Shown piece after piece: positions 25,499 to 32,005 of a DNA stretch of 32,005 nucleotides. Made by a program: the position numbers and the translations under genes. The stretch comes from Actinomycetota bacterium (lineage in GTDB: Bacteria; Actinomycetota; JAICYB01), in the NCBI GenBank assembly GCA_035536535.1, contig DATLNZ010000088.1:1-32005 (forward strand), read 5' to 3'. Below the pieces are notes generated by a model. The model was not told the DNA's origin. It was given only the letters and a program-made list of their open reading frames with translations, and did no database searches. How positions within the stretch are numbered: position 1 is the stretch's first letter; every line of letters starts with the position of its first letter.

Positions 25499-27481
25499 GT
25501 GAGCCCCAACCGCCTGGCGGCCGAGACGTCGCCGTACCTGCTCCAGCACGCGAACAACCCCGTTGACTGGTACCCGTGGGGCGACGAGGCGTTCGAAGAG
25601 GCCCGCCGGCGCGACGTGCCGATCCTGCTGTCGATCGGGTACGCCGCCTGCCACTGGTGCCACGTGATGGAGCGCGAGTCCTTTGAGGACGCCGAAACGG
25701 CCCAGCTGATGAACGAGCTGTGCGTCAACGTGAAGGTGGACCGCGAGGAGCGTCCGGACGTCGACTCCCTTTACATGGACGCCGTCCAGGCGATGACCGG
25801 CCACGGCGGATGGCCGATGACCGTGTTCATGACGCCGGACGGCATCCCGATGATCGGCGGAACGTATTTCCCGCCCGAGGATCGTCACGGCATGCCCTCC
25901 TTCAGGACGGTTCTCCGCTACGTTGCCGATTTGTGGGTGAACAGGCGGCCGGACCTGCTCGCGCAGGGCAACGAGCTCATCCAGCGCATCTCGCAGTCGA
26001 TCCCTGCCGCGTCGTCTGAGCCGCTGACCGACGCCCTGCTCTGGGGCGCCGCGCGTCAGGTGTCGTCCGTTCACGATTCCGAGTTCGGGGGATTCGGCAG
26101 GGCCCCCAAGTTTCCCCAGTCCCCCGTCCTGGAGTTCTGCCTGCGCGCGAGGGCCCGGGGGGCCGCGATGCGCGGGCTGCTGGACACGACCTTGCGCGCG
26201 ATGGCCCTTGGCGGCATCTACGACCAGATAGGCGGCGGCTTCTCCCGCTACGCGGTGGACCGCCAGTGGCTGGTCCCTCACTTCGAGAAGATGCTCTACG
26301 ACAACGCACAGCTGGCGCGCGTGTATCTGCACGCTTGGCAGACGCACGGCGACCAGTTGTACGGGCGCATCTGCGCGGAGACCCTCGACTACCTGCTGCG
26401 CGACATGCGCGACGACACAGGCGCTCTTCACGCAAGCGAGGACGCCGACTCGGAAGGCGAGGAGGGCAAGTTCTACGTCTGGAGCCACGAGGAGTTCATG
26501 GCTGTGGCTCCCGAAGCGGCCGGATGGTTCGGCGCCACCCCCGAAGGTAACTTCGAGGGGCACAACATCCTCACGGCCGGCGGTGACGACCCGCCGCTGG
26601 AGGCGCGGGCCAAGCTGCTGGAGGTCCGTTCGCGGCGCGTCCGGCCGGCCAAGGACGACAAGGTCCTGGCCTCCTGGAACGGACTGGCCATAGCCGCGCT
26701 GTCCGAGGCGGGGGCCGCGCTTGACCGTCCGGACTTTCTCGTCGCCGCTCGCGACGCGGCCTCCTTCGTGCTGGACGGCATGCGCCGCGACGACGGCAGG
26801 CTGCTTCACTCCTACCGCGCGGGCAAAGCCCACATCCCGGGGCTGCTCGAGGACTACGCGTACATGGCCGACGGCCTGCTCGCACTGTGGGAGGCGACGT
26901 TCGAGCCGCGGTGGCTGCACGAGTCGCAGCGCCTCGCGCGTGAAGCGATCGATCTGTTCGCCGACCCGCGCGGCGGAGGCTTCTACGCGGCGGCCGAGGG
27001 CGACGACGCGCTCGTCATACGCCAGAAGGACGTGTCGGAGAGCGCGACTCCGTCGCCGGGGGCAGTGCTGTCCCTGGTGCTGCAGCGCCTGGCGGTGCTG
27101 TTCGACGAGCCGGACCTCGCACGCCCGGCCGTGGACGCGCTTCGCGTGGCGCGCATCTACATGGACCGCGCCCCCCAGGCAGCCGCCACGTGGCTCGCCG
27201 CCCTGGACTTCTACCTGTCCACACCGAAGGAGGTTGTCCTGACGGGGGACCTCCGCTCCGACGCGGGACGCGAGCTCGCCCGCCAGGTCTGGACGACCTA
27301 CCTGCCGAACGCGGTGATCGCCGGGAGGCCGGCTGTGTCTCCGGACCATCCGATCCTGCAGAAGGTGGCCCTGCTAAAGGACCGCGAGACGCAGGCGCCC
27401 ACCGCATTCGTCTGCGAGCGATACGTGTGCAAGCTGCCGACGTCCGACCCGCAGGAGCTCGCCCGGCAGCTGACCTCCTAG
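25499..27481 (+). CDS. Thioredoxin-fold DUF255/YyaL (spermatogenesis-associated 20-like) protein
   Basis: 660 residues, normal for YyaL. It opens with [20 protein letters not shown], the DUF255 signature, then a thioredoxin-like domain with C51-H-W-C54 in [29 protein letters not shown] and GGTYFPPED. The rest is an alpha/alpha toroid like N-acylglucosamine epimerases, with [32 protein letters not shown] and [19 protein letters not shown]. The family is widespread but has no firmly established reaction; a redox or sugar-linked role is inferred. GTG 25499 is preferred because the family motif starts right after it; GTG 25490 is possible. Its TAG overlaps the convergent gene's stop. Confidence 0.9.
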   Translation: MSPNRLAAETSPYLLQHANNPVDWYPWGDEAFEEARRRDVPILLSIGYAACHWCHVMERESFEDAETAQLMNELCVNVKVDREERPDVDSLYMDAVQAMTGHGGWPMTVFMTPDGIPMIGGTYFPPEDRHGMPSFRTVLRYVADLWVNRRPDLLAQGNELIQRISQSIPAASSEPLTDALLWGAARQVSSVHDSEFGGFGRAPKFPQSPVLEFCLRARARGAAMRGLLDTTLRAMALGGIYDQIGGGFSRYAVDRQWLVPHFEKMLYDNAQLARVYLHAWQTHGDQLYGRICAETLDYLLRDMRDDTGALHASEDADSEGEEGKFYVWSHEEFMAVAPEAAGWFGATPEGNFEGHNILTAGGDDPPLEARAKLLEVRSRRVRPAKDDKVLASWNGLAIAALSEAGAALDRPDFLVAARDAASFVLDGMRRDDGRLLHSYRAGKAHIPGLLEDYAYMADGLLALWEATFEPRWLHESQRLAREAIDLFADPRGGGFYAAAEGDDALVIRQKDVSESATPSPGAVLSLVLQRLAVLFDEPDLARPAVDALRVARIYMDRAPQAAATWLAALDFYLSTPKEVVLTGDLRSDAGRELARQVWTTYLPNAVIAGRPAVSPDHPILQKVALLKDRETQAPTAFVCERYVCKLPTSDPQELARQLTS

Positions 27482-28146
27482 AGCCGCTCCCCGCTGCCCT
27501 GCTGGGCGTCAGGGTCCTTCGACACGGGGTCCGGCTGTTTTGCCTCCGGGGCGGGTTCGGTCGGTTCCGGGAGTAGCGAGATCCTCTCCCCCACCGCCCT
27601 GAGCGGGCTTGCCGCCTCGAACCACCGCCCGACCAGGTTGCCGCTGCCGCGGCCCGGCCACACGTCCAGCATCCGCTCGAGGCTGGACAGACACCCGCCG
27701 TGCGTGACAACGAGGACTTCTTCATCCGGATGATCCTCAGCGATCCGTGCAAGGGCAGAGAGCACCCGCGCCTTGTGCGACTCCCTGTCCTCCCCGCCGG
27801 GGTAGCCGGTCAGCCGGCCCTGCCGCCAAGCGGCCATCTCGTCGGGGTAGTCCCGGGCGATCTCGGCATGCGTCCGGCCCGTCCATTCCCCGACGTCGAT
27901 CTCACGCAAGCCGTCGTGAATCTCAGGGGGCCGGAGGCCCAGCCCCGCCGCGATGATCTCAGCCGTCTCCCGCGCCCGCCGGAGGCTGGAAGCCGCAACG
28001 GCCCCCCGAAGCCCCCGCAGCCGCGAGACCGCAGCGGCAGCCTGCTCACGCCCCACCGGCGACAAAGGCGGATCCCCCCACCCCTGCCACCGCCCGAGCG
28101 CATTCCACTCAGACTCAGCGTGCCGAACAATCAAAAACCTGGTCAC
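27478..28146 (-). CDS. Histidine phosphatase (phosphoglycerate mutase-like) family protein
   Basis: 222 residues. The catalytic RHAE motif lies at residues 8-11 ([19 protein letters not shown]), followed by [42 protein letters not shown] with the catalytic acidic residue, and VLVVTHGG with the second His. These enzymes remove phosphate from small metabolites via a phosphohistidine; candidates include phosphoglycerate, alpha-ribazole phosphate and sugar phosphates. The C-terminal 35 residues are Pro/Glu-rich and look disordered. GTG 28146 is chosen because the family begins here; ATG 28212 would add 22 unconserved residues. Its stop shares the palindrome CTAG with the convergent YyaL gene. Confidence 0.88.
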   Translation of the reverse strand: MTRFLIVRHAESEWNALGRWQGWGDPPLSPVGREQAAAAVSRLRGLRGAVAASSLRRARETAEIIAAGLGLRPPEIHDGLREIDVGEWTGRTHAEIARDYPDEMAAWRQGRLTGYPGGEDRESHKARVLSALARIAEDHPDEEVLVVTHGGCLSSLERMLDVWPGRGSGNLVGRWFEAASPLRAVGERISLLPEPTEPAPEAKQPDPVSKDPDAQQGSGERL

Positions 28147-28152
28147 CAGCAG

Positions 28153-28158
28153 AAGGTA
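28153..28158 (-). promoter_or_regulatory. Candidate -10 element of the histidine phosphatase gene
   Basis: TACCTT (TANNNT) on the minus strand ends 6 nt before GTG 28146, and no ribosome binding site is present. This placement fits a leaderless mRNA. No strong -35 is visible. Confidence 0.4.
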
Positions 28159-28239
28159 CGACTTCCTAGCGCCGAGGCGTCTTCGCTGCTGTGGCCGCCC
28201 GCCATGCTCCACCTTCTCCTCCCGGTCTGGCAGCCCAGA

Positions 28240-28971
28240 TCAGCAGCCGAAGGTGCTATCGGTCGGGCCAACCTCGAAAACCTCGAATGAGGGGTCCCGC
28301 TGGATTGTGTCTACGCATTCTCTCGATCCGCCGACAAAGGTGGATGTGTAGTCGAGATCGGAGGCAACGAACCACGACCGGTCGGAGGGCCACCACATGT
28401 TGGGAGGCACCCACCATTCGTGCCCTCCCTGGGGTGCCTCAAAGTGAAATGAACCGATCGCCCCCATAGGGCCTCGAAACAAGACGCAGGGCCGGTACAG
28501 ATGGACTCTGGGCATCGAGGAGTAGCGAACGGACGTGGGGCCGTAACCCTCCCACAGAGCGAACACGCAGTCCTCCGGGGTCCTCGTGAACGACTCGAGA
28601 AGCTCGACCAGGCGCAGGGTCTGCTTCTCGTCGAGGGCATGTGCTGGTCGCTCGTGAGCCGGACGATCAACCCAACCAGCGGCCTCCTCAAAGGAAATCA
28701 ACGGGTGCATCTTGGCCTTTGTCCGCTTGGCCAAAGTTTCCCAGCGAATTTCCTCCCAGCGATCCTCTTCCAATGAGATCCGGTGCAAGATCCGTAGATA
28801 AGCCTCGAATACCGGAGGCACCAGACTGCTCACCGTCGGCTCGCTCTCTGGCCCAACTTCCGACAACGTCAGCCGGCTGGCCACCGATGGCTCTGCCACC
28901 CACGTGCCCTCTGGCGGGACAACGTCCTTCCTCAAGAACCCCCTCCCGGTCGAGCCGTATAGGGCTTGCAC
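28240..28971 (-). CDS. Uncharacterised actinobacterial protein
   Basis: 243 residues, soluble, rich in Trp and Pro. Recognisable blocks are GRGFLRKDVVPPEGTWVAEP near the start, VFEAYLRILHRI, CVFALWEGYG, RVHLYRPCVLFRGP and a C-terminal HEWWVPPNMWWPSDRSWFVA followed by DLDYTSTFVGGS. This pattern recurs in uncharacterised proteins of Actinobacteria, often annotated only as hypothetical; no catalytic motif is evident. The last block, with an aromatic cluster and an Asp pair, may be a ligand-binding face. Base composition is less GC-rich than neighbours, suggesting transfer. The GTG start coincides with a perfect palindrome. No ribosome binding site is clear. Confidence 0.75.
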   Translation of the reverse strand: MQALYGSTGRGFLRKDVVPPEGTWVAEPSVASRLTLSEVGPESEPTVSSLVPPVFEAYLRILHRISLEEDRWEEIRWETLAKRTKAKMHPLISFEEAAGWVDRPAHERPAHALDEKQTLRLVELLESFTRTPEDCVFALWEGYGPTSVRYSSMPRVHLYRPCVLFRGPMGAIGSFHFEAPQGGHEWWVPPNMWWPSDRSWFVASDLDYTSTFVGGSRECVDTIQRDPSFEVFEVGPTDSTFGC

Positions 28972-28982
28972 TTATGCATAAG
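28971..28982. promoter_or_regulatory. Perfect 12-bp palindrome CTTATGCATAAG at a gene start
   Basis: CTTATGCATAAG is its own reverse complement and abuts (by one base) the GTG start of the uncharacterised 243-residue protein. An AT-rich palindrome of this length stands out in such GC-rich DNA and sits where a repressor would block transcription or translation. It may be an operator; the regulator is not evident nearby. Confidence 0.4.
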
Positions 28983-29120
28983 GAGCAACGGGACTCCTGT
29001 CCAACAGTGAATCCCGTCCGAGGGAATCTGTCGCACCAGCCGAGGCGCCGTGCTCGACGGGGAGTTCGCCAGCGGGACCCAGAACCCCACCACCGGGGGC
29101 GTGGGGAGTGGCGTGAGGGA
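28983..29120. other. Non-coding intergenic stretch
   Basis: Part of the 321-bp region between divergent genes. I see no convincing start codon with a ribosome binding site and no tRNA cloverleaf. A short CCCCAC (29085-29090)/GTGGGG (29101-29106) stem lies at the end. Confidence 0.5.
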
Positions 29121-29215
29121 GCGGTGGGGGGAGGGTGCCGGGCAGGGAGGGCGTGGCCAATGAGCGAGGCGCGAAGCGGCCGCGACGGAGGCGCCCGGTG
29201 CCCTCCCCCCACCGC
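29121..29215. repeat. Inverted-repeat element with 22-bp arms (MITE/REP-like)
   Basis: Arm 29121-29142 and arm 29194-29215 are inverted copies differing only at two adjacent positions, where the RNA would form U-G and G-U wobbles, so a transcript would pair over all 22 positions. Inside lies a second stem, CGTGGCC (29152-29158) with GGCCGCG (29178-29184). No clear target-site duplication flanks it. It may be a small palindromic mobile element, a structured RNA, or a terminator-like insulator. The left arm also holds a G-quadruplex motif. Confidence 0.65.
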
Positions 29216-29257
29216 GACGCACCAAACGCAACCACCTCAACCCCCCCCCAACCCCAG

Positions 29258-29286
29258 TTGCCCCCCACCACAGCCACCAGTACGTT
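29258..29286 (+). promoter_or_regulatory. Promoter of the cyclase/AAA/TPR gene
   Basis: TTGCCC (29258-29263), a 17-bp spacer, and TACGTT (29281-29286) give the best sigma-70-type promoter in the window. The -10 ends 6 nt before ATG 29293, placing the transcript start at or next to the ATG; no Shine-Dalgarno is present, so translation is probably leaderless. The -35 is embedded in a C-rich tract that is a G-quadruplex motif on the other strand. Confidence 0.55.
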
Positions 29287-29292
29287 CACCCC

Positions 29293-32005
29293 ATGCCCGG
29301 ACAGATCTGTGCCTCGTGCCGCCACGACAACCCCGCCGACTCCCGCTTCTGCGGCGAGTGCGGCTCCCGCCTGGGCGCCGGGCCTTCCTGTCCGGGCTGC
29401 GGCACCCCCTATGCGGCCGGACAGAGGTTCTGCAACGAGTGCGGACGCAGCCTGACGGCGCAACCGGCCCCCGCCAGCTACACGCCGCCGCACCTCGCGC
29501 AGAAGATCCTCACCTCGCGCAGCGCGATGGTCGGCGAGCGCAAGCAGGTGACCGTGCTGTTCACCGACATCAAAGGGTTCACCCGCCTGGCGCAGGAAGT
29601 CGGCATCGAAGAGCTCCACCGGATCATGGACGACTTCTTCGCGCTGGCCCTGCAGAGCGTCTCGCGCTACGAGGGGACCATCAACCAGTACGCCGGCGAC
29701 GGGATCATGGCTCTGTTCGGCGCCCCCATCGCGCACGAGGACCATGCCAGCCGCGCCTGCTTCGCGGCGCTCCACCTCGCCGAGGCACTGGACCGCTACG
29801 CCCGAGACCTGCGGCGCGACAAGGGGCTTTCGTTCACGGTCCGAATGGGGGTCAACTCCGGAGAGGTCGTCGTCGGAGCCATCGGCGACGACCTGCGCCT
29901 GGACTACACCGCGGCCGGCAACACGGTCATCCTCGCCCGCCGCATGGAGGAGCTGGCCGACCCGGGCAGCATCTTCGTGACGTCGGAGACCGCGGCTCTC
30001 GTGGAGGGCTACGTAGGCCTGGACGACCTCGGCCATTTCAACATCCGCGACGTCCCGCGGCCGGTGCATGCGTACAAGCTGTCGGCCGGAGGCGACGTCC
30101 GGACAAAGCTTCAGCGGGCCCGCGCACGCGGATTCTCCAGGTTCGTCGGACGCGAGGCCGAGGTTGAGGATCTCGAGTCCGCCTTGGAGCGCGCCGTCGA
30201 GGGGTCCGGCCAGGTCGTCGGCGTCGTCGGGGAACCCGGCGTGGGCAAGAGCCGCCTCTGCTACGAGGTCGTCCAGCGGGCCAGGGCCCGGGGGCTGAAG
30301 ATCATCGAGGCGCAGGCCATACCGCACGGCAAGGCCGTGCCTTTCGCGCCGGTGCTCGAGCTGCTGCGCGGGTACTTCGGCATCGCCGACCTCGACGACC
30401 CGGTTGCCGCGCGGCAGAAGATCGCCGGAAGCCTTTTGCTTCTGGGGGAGCGCTTTCGGGAGGTCCTGCCGCTGGTATTCGACTTTCTCGGCGTCCCGGA
30501 CCCCAACCTGCCGGCCCCCCACGCACCGGGAGAGGTCCGGCACCGCCAGCTTTCGGGGGTCCTAGGACAGCTGGTGCGCGCGCGCAGCGACCGCGGTCCG
30601 GCGGTCGTCCTGCTCGAGGACGTGCACTGGCTGGACCCGGGCAGCGAAACGTTCATCGAGCAGCTGGTGGACGCCGTCCCCGGCACCCGGACGCTTCTGC
30701 TCGTGAACTTCCGTCCGGACCTGTACAGCGCGCCGTGGCTGAGACACCAGGTCCAGCTGCGGCCTCTTGGACCGGAAGCGATCGTGCAGATGCTCATCGA
30801 CAGGCTGGGCAACGACCCGTCGCTCGACGGGCTGCCGGAGCACATCCAGGTGCGCAGCGGCGGCAATCCCTTCTTTGCCGAGGAGCTCGTCCAGGCGCTG
30901 GTGGACTCGGAAGCCCTGGTCGGATCCTGGGGCTCGTACAAGCTCGTGGCGCCGGTGGATCACACCGCTCTGCCGGCCACCGTCCAGGCCGTGCTGTCGG
31001 CGCGCATCGACCGGCTGGAGGAAAGGGAACGATGGGTGCTGCGGGCGGCTTCGGTCATCGGGCGCAAGTTCTCCGAGTCCGTGCTGCGCAACATCTGCGA
31101 CCTCGACGACCACGAGCTCGCGTCCTCGCTGGACATCCTGCGCCGCGCTGAGTTCGTCCACGAGCGCGGGCCCGGCGATTTCTCCTTCCGCCACCGGCTG
31201 ACGCAGGAGGTTGCCTACAGGTCGCAGCTCACCGAGCCCCGCGCCCGGCTGCACGCAGCCGCCGCAAGGACGATCGAGGACCTCGAGCCCGACCGCCTGG
31301 ACGAGCTCGCGGCGCTTCTCGCCTACCACTGGACCGAGGCCGGGGAGCCGGCGCTTGCCGCGCGGTGGCAGACCAGAGCCGCGGCCTGGGCGGGCGTCAA
31401 CGACCCTGAGGCGTCGCTGCGTCACTGGTGGGCGGCACGCGAGCAGATGTCGGCCATTCCCGAAGGGCAGGAGCGCGACAGGCTGGCCCTTGACTCCTGC
31501 GTCGGCATCCTCAACTCCGGCTCCCGGCTGGGTGTGTCGGTTGAGCAGTCGGCGCAGCTGCTCGAAGAAGGACGCCTGCTCGCCGAACGGCTTGGCGACA
31601 CCAGGTCGCTGGCCCAGCTGCTGCTCGTCTACGCCCGGGCACGGGGACAGGCGGGGGCCGTCGAGGAGGCCCTTGAGCACAGCCTCGCCGCCGCCACCCT
31701 GGCCGAGCAGACGGGACTGCGGGGGCTGCGCATGGCCGCGGCCGTGAACCTCAGCATCTGGCACTGGCAGATGGGCCGGCTGGACGAGTCGGTGCAGGCG
31801 GCCGACTCCGCGCTCGTACGGGTGCCGAGCGACCTGCGAATCGGATCCGAGCACCTGGGGTCCAGCCCGTACATCTGGCAGGTGATGCAGCGCGGACGCG
31901 TCCTGCCGTGGCTGGGCAGGTTCGCTGAGGCAGAGCGCGAGCTGGACCGGGCGGTCGGCCTCGCGACCGAGCACGAGGAGATGGAGATCCTGTGCTGGGC
32001 TCACC
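29293..32005 (+). CDS. Zinc-ribbon / class III nucleotide cyclase / AAA ATPase / TPR signalling protein (3' end beyond window)
   Basis: 904 codons are visible and the frame is open at the window edge. Two zinc ribbons use C6/C9/C20/C23 and C33/C36/C47/C50. A class III cyclase domain (about 80-265) has metal Asps D92 (VTVLFTDIKGFT) and D136 (QYAGDGIMALFGAP). The substrate-selecting Lys position is Gln (Q132), and the usual catalytic Asn in VNLAARL is Ile (I213 in NTVILARRM), while the following Arg is kept (R217). An STAND/AAA_16 ATPase follows with Walker A GEPGVGKSRL (about 313-322) and Walker B PAVVLLEDVHWLD (about 436-448). Beyond about 640 are TPR-like helices. Such proteins are soluble signal integrators common in Actinobacteria. 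cAMP synthesis is uncertain because of the substitution. Confidence 0.9.
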   Translation, partial: MPGQICASCRHDNPADSRFCGECGSRLGAGPSCPGCGTPYAAGQRFCNECGRSLTAQPAPASYTPPHLAQKILTSRSAMVGERKQVTVLFTDIKGFTRLAQEVGIEELHRIMDDFFALALQSVSRYEGTINQYAGDGIMALFGAPIAHEDHASRACFAALHLAEALDRYARDLRRDKGLSFTVRMGVNSGEVVVGAIGDDLRLDYTAAGNTVILARRMEELADPGSIFVTSETAALVEGYVGLDDLGHFNIRDVPRPVHAYKLSAGGDVRTKLQRARARGFSRFVGREAEVEDLESALERAVEGSGQVVGVVGEPGVGKSRLCYEVVQRARARGLKIIEAQAIPHGKAVPFAPVLELLRGYFGIADLDDPVAARQKIAGSLLLLGERFREVLPLVFDFLGVPDPNLPAPHAPGEVRHRQLSGVLGQLVRARSDRGPAVVLLEDVHWLDPGSETFIEQLVDAVPGTRTLLLVNFRPDLYSAPWLRHQVQLRPLGPEAIVQMLIDRLGNDPSLDGLPEHIQVRSGGNPFFAEELVQALVDSEALVGSWGSYKLVAPVDHTALPATVQAVLSARIDRLEERERWVLRAASVIGRKFSESVLRNICDLDDHELASSLDILRRAEFVHERGPGDFSFRHRLTQEVAYRSQLTEPRARLHAAAARTIEDLEPDRLDELAALLAYHWTEAGEPALAARWQTRAAAWAGVNDPEASLRHWWAAREQMSAIPEGQERDRLALDSCVGILNSGSRLGVSVEQSAQLLEEGRLLAERLGDTRSLAQLLLVYARARGQAGAVEEALEHSLAAATLAEQTGLRGLRMAAAVNLSIWHWQMGRLDESVQAADSALVRVPSDLRIGSEHLGSSPYIWQVMQRGRVLPWLGRFAEAERELDRAVGLATEHEEMEILCWAH

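Noticed and set aside
28983-29120. Possible tRNA or attachment-site remnant in the intergenic region
   Set aside because: No acceptor stem, T-loop GGTTCRA sequence or flanking duplicate could be found by eye.

Overview
The window is very GC-rich, with long overlapping open frames on both strands, heavy use of GTG and TTG starts, and many 1-4 bp stop/start overlaps. The yajC-secD-secF-apt order, a HelD-type RNA polymerase recycling helicase and an LpqF-type serine hydrolase point to an uncultured or deep-branching member of Actinomycetota. No rRNA, tRNA or species marker is present, so a closer placement is not supported.

Left part (1-3250, minus strand): a truncated, motif-poor acyl-CoA-synthetase-like gene, then a lower-GC DUF4160/DUF2442 pair that looks like a small mobile cassette, then an endonuclease/exonuclease/phosphatase-family hydrolase, a YbjN-like protein and the beginning of a membrane protein. 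Diverging from these (3303-8637, plus strand) is a tightly packed unit: HelD-like helicase, HAD hydrolase, cytoplasmic class A beta-lactamase-fold protein, tail-anchored zinc-ribbon protein, and a Crp/Fnr regulator. It converges on a ketopantoate-reductase-family gene (8647-9558, minus).

Centre (9653-22080, plus strand): a seven-gene operon of about 12.4 kb. It encodes a large secreted/membrane protein, an ABC-2-type ATPase and permease, a membrane protein with a long Gly-Gln repeat linker, a MoxR AAA+ ATPase, a DUF58 protein and a 1,513-residue membrane protein with three von Willebrand A domains. MoxR/DUF58/VWA modules are known, but this combination (ABC-2 exporter, collagen-like Gly-Gln linker, giant triple-VWA fusion) is the best candidate here for a poorly described envelope system. 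It may assemble, activate or export something at the membrane, with MoxR acting on the VWA proteins.

Right part: convergent with that operon lies yajC-secD-secF-apt (25418-22087, minus), the accessory part of the Sec translocase plus purine salvage. Beyond it are a YyaL/DUF255 thioredoxin-fold protein (plus), a histidine phosphatase and an uncharacterised 243-residue protein (both minus). A structured 321-bp intergenic region follows, containing a 22-bp-arm inverted repeat and two G-quadruplex-like tracts. Last comes a large zinc-ribbon/class III cyclase/AAA ATPase/TPR signalling protein that runs off the window.

A recurring regulatory feature is a TANNNT-like -10 box 6-9 nt before a start codon, mostly without a clear Shine-Dalgarno sequence (cyclase, histidine phosphatase, YyaL, YajC, and more weakly the ketopantoate reductase). 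This suggests leaderless transcripts for lead genes, while genes inside operons rely on stop/start overlaps.
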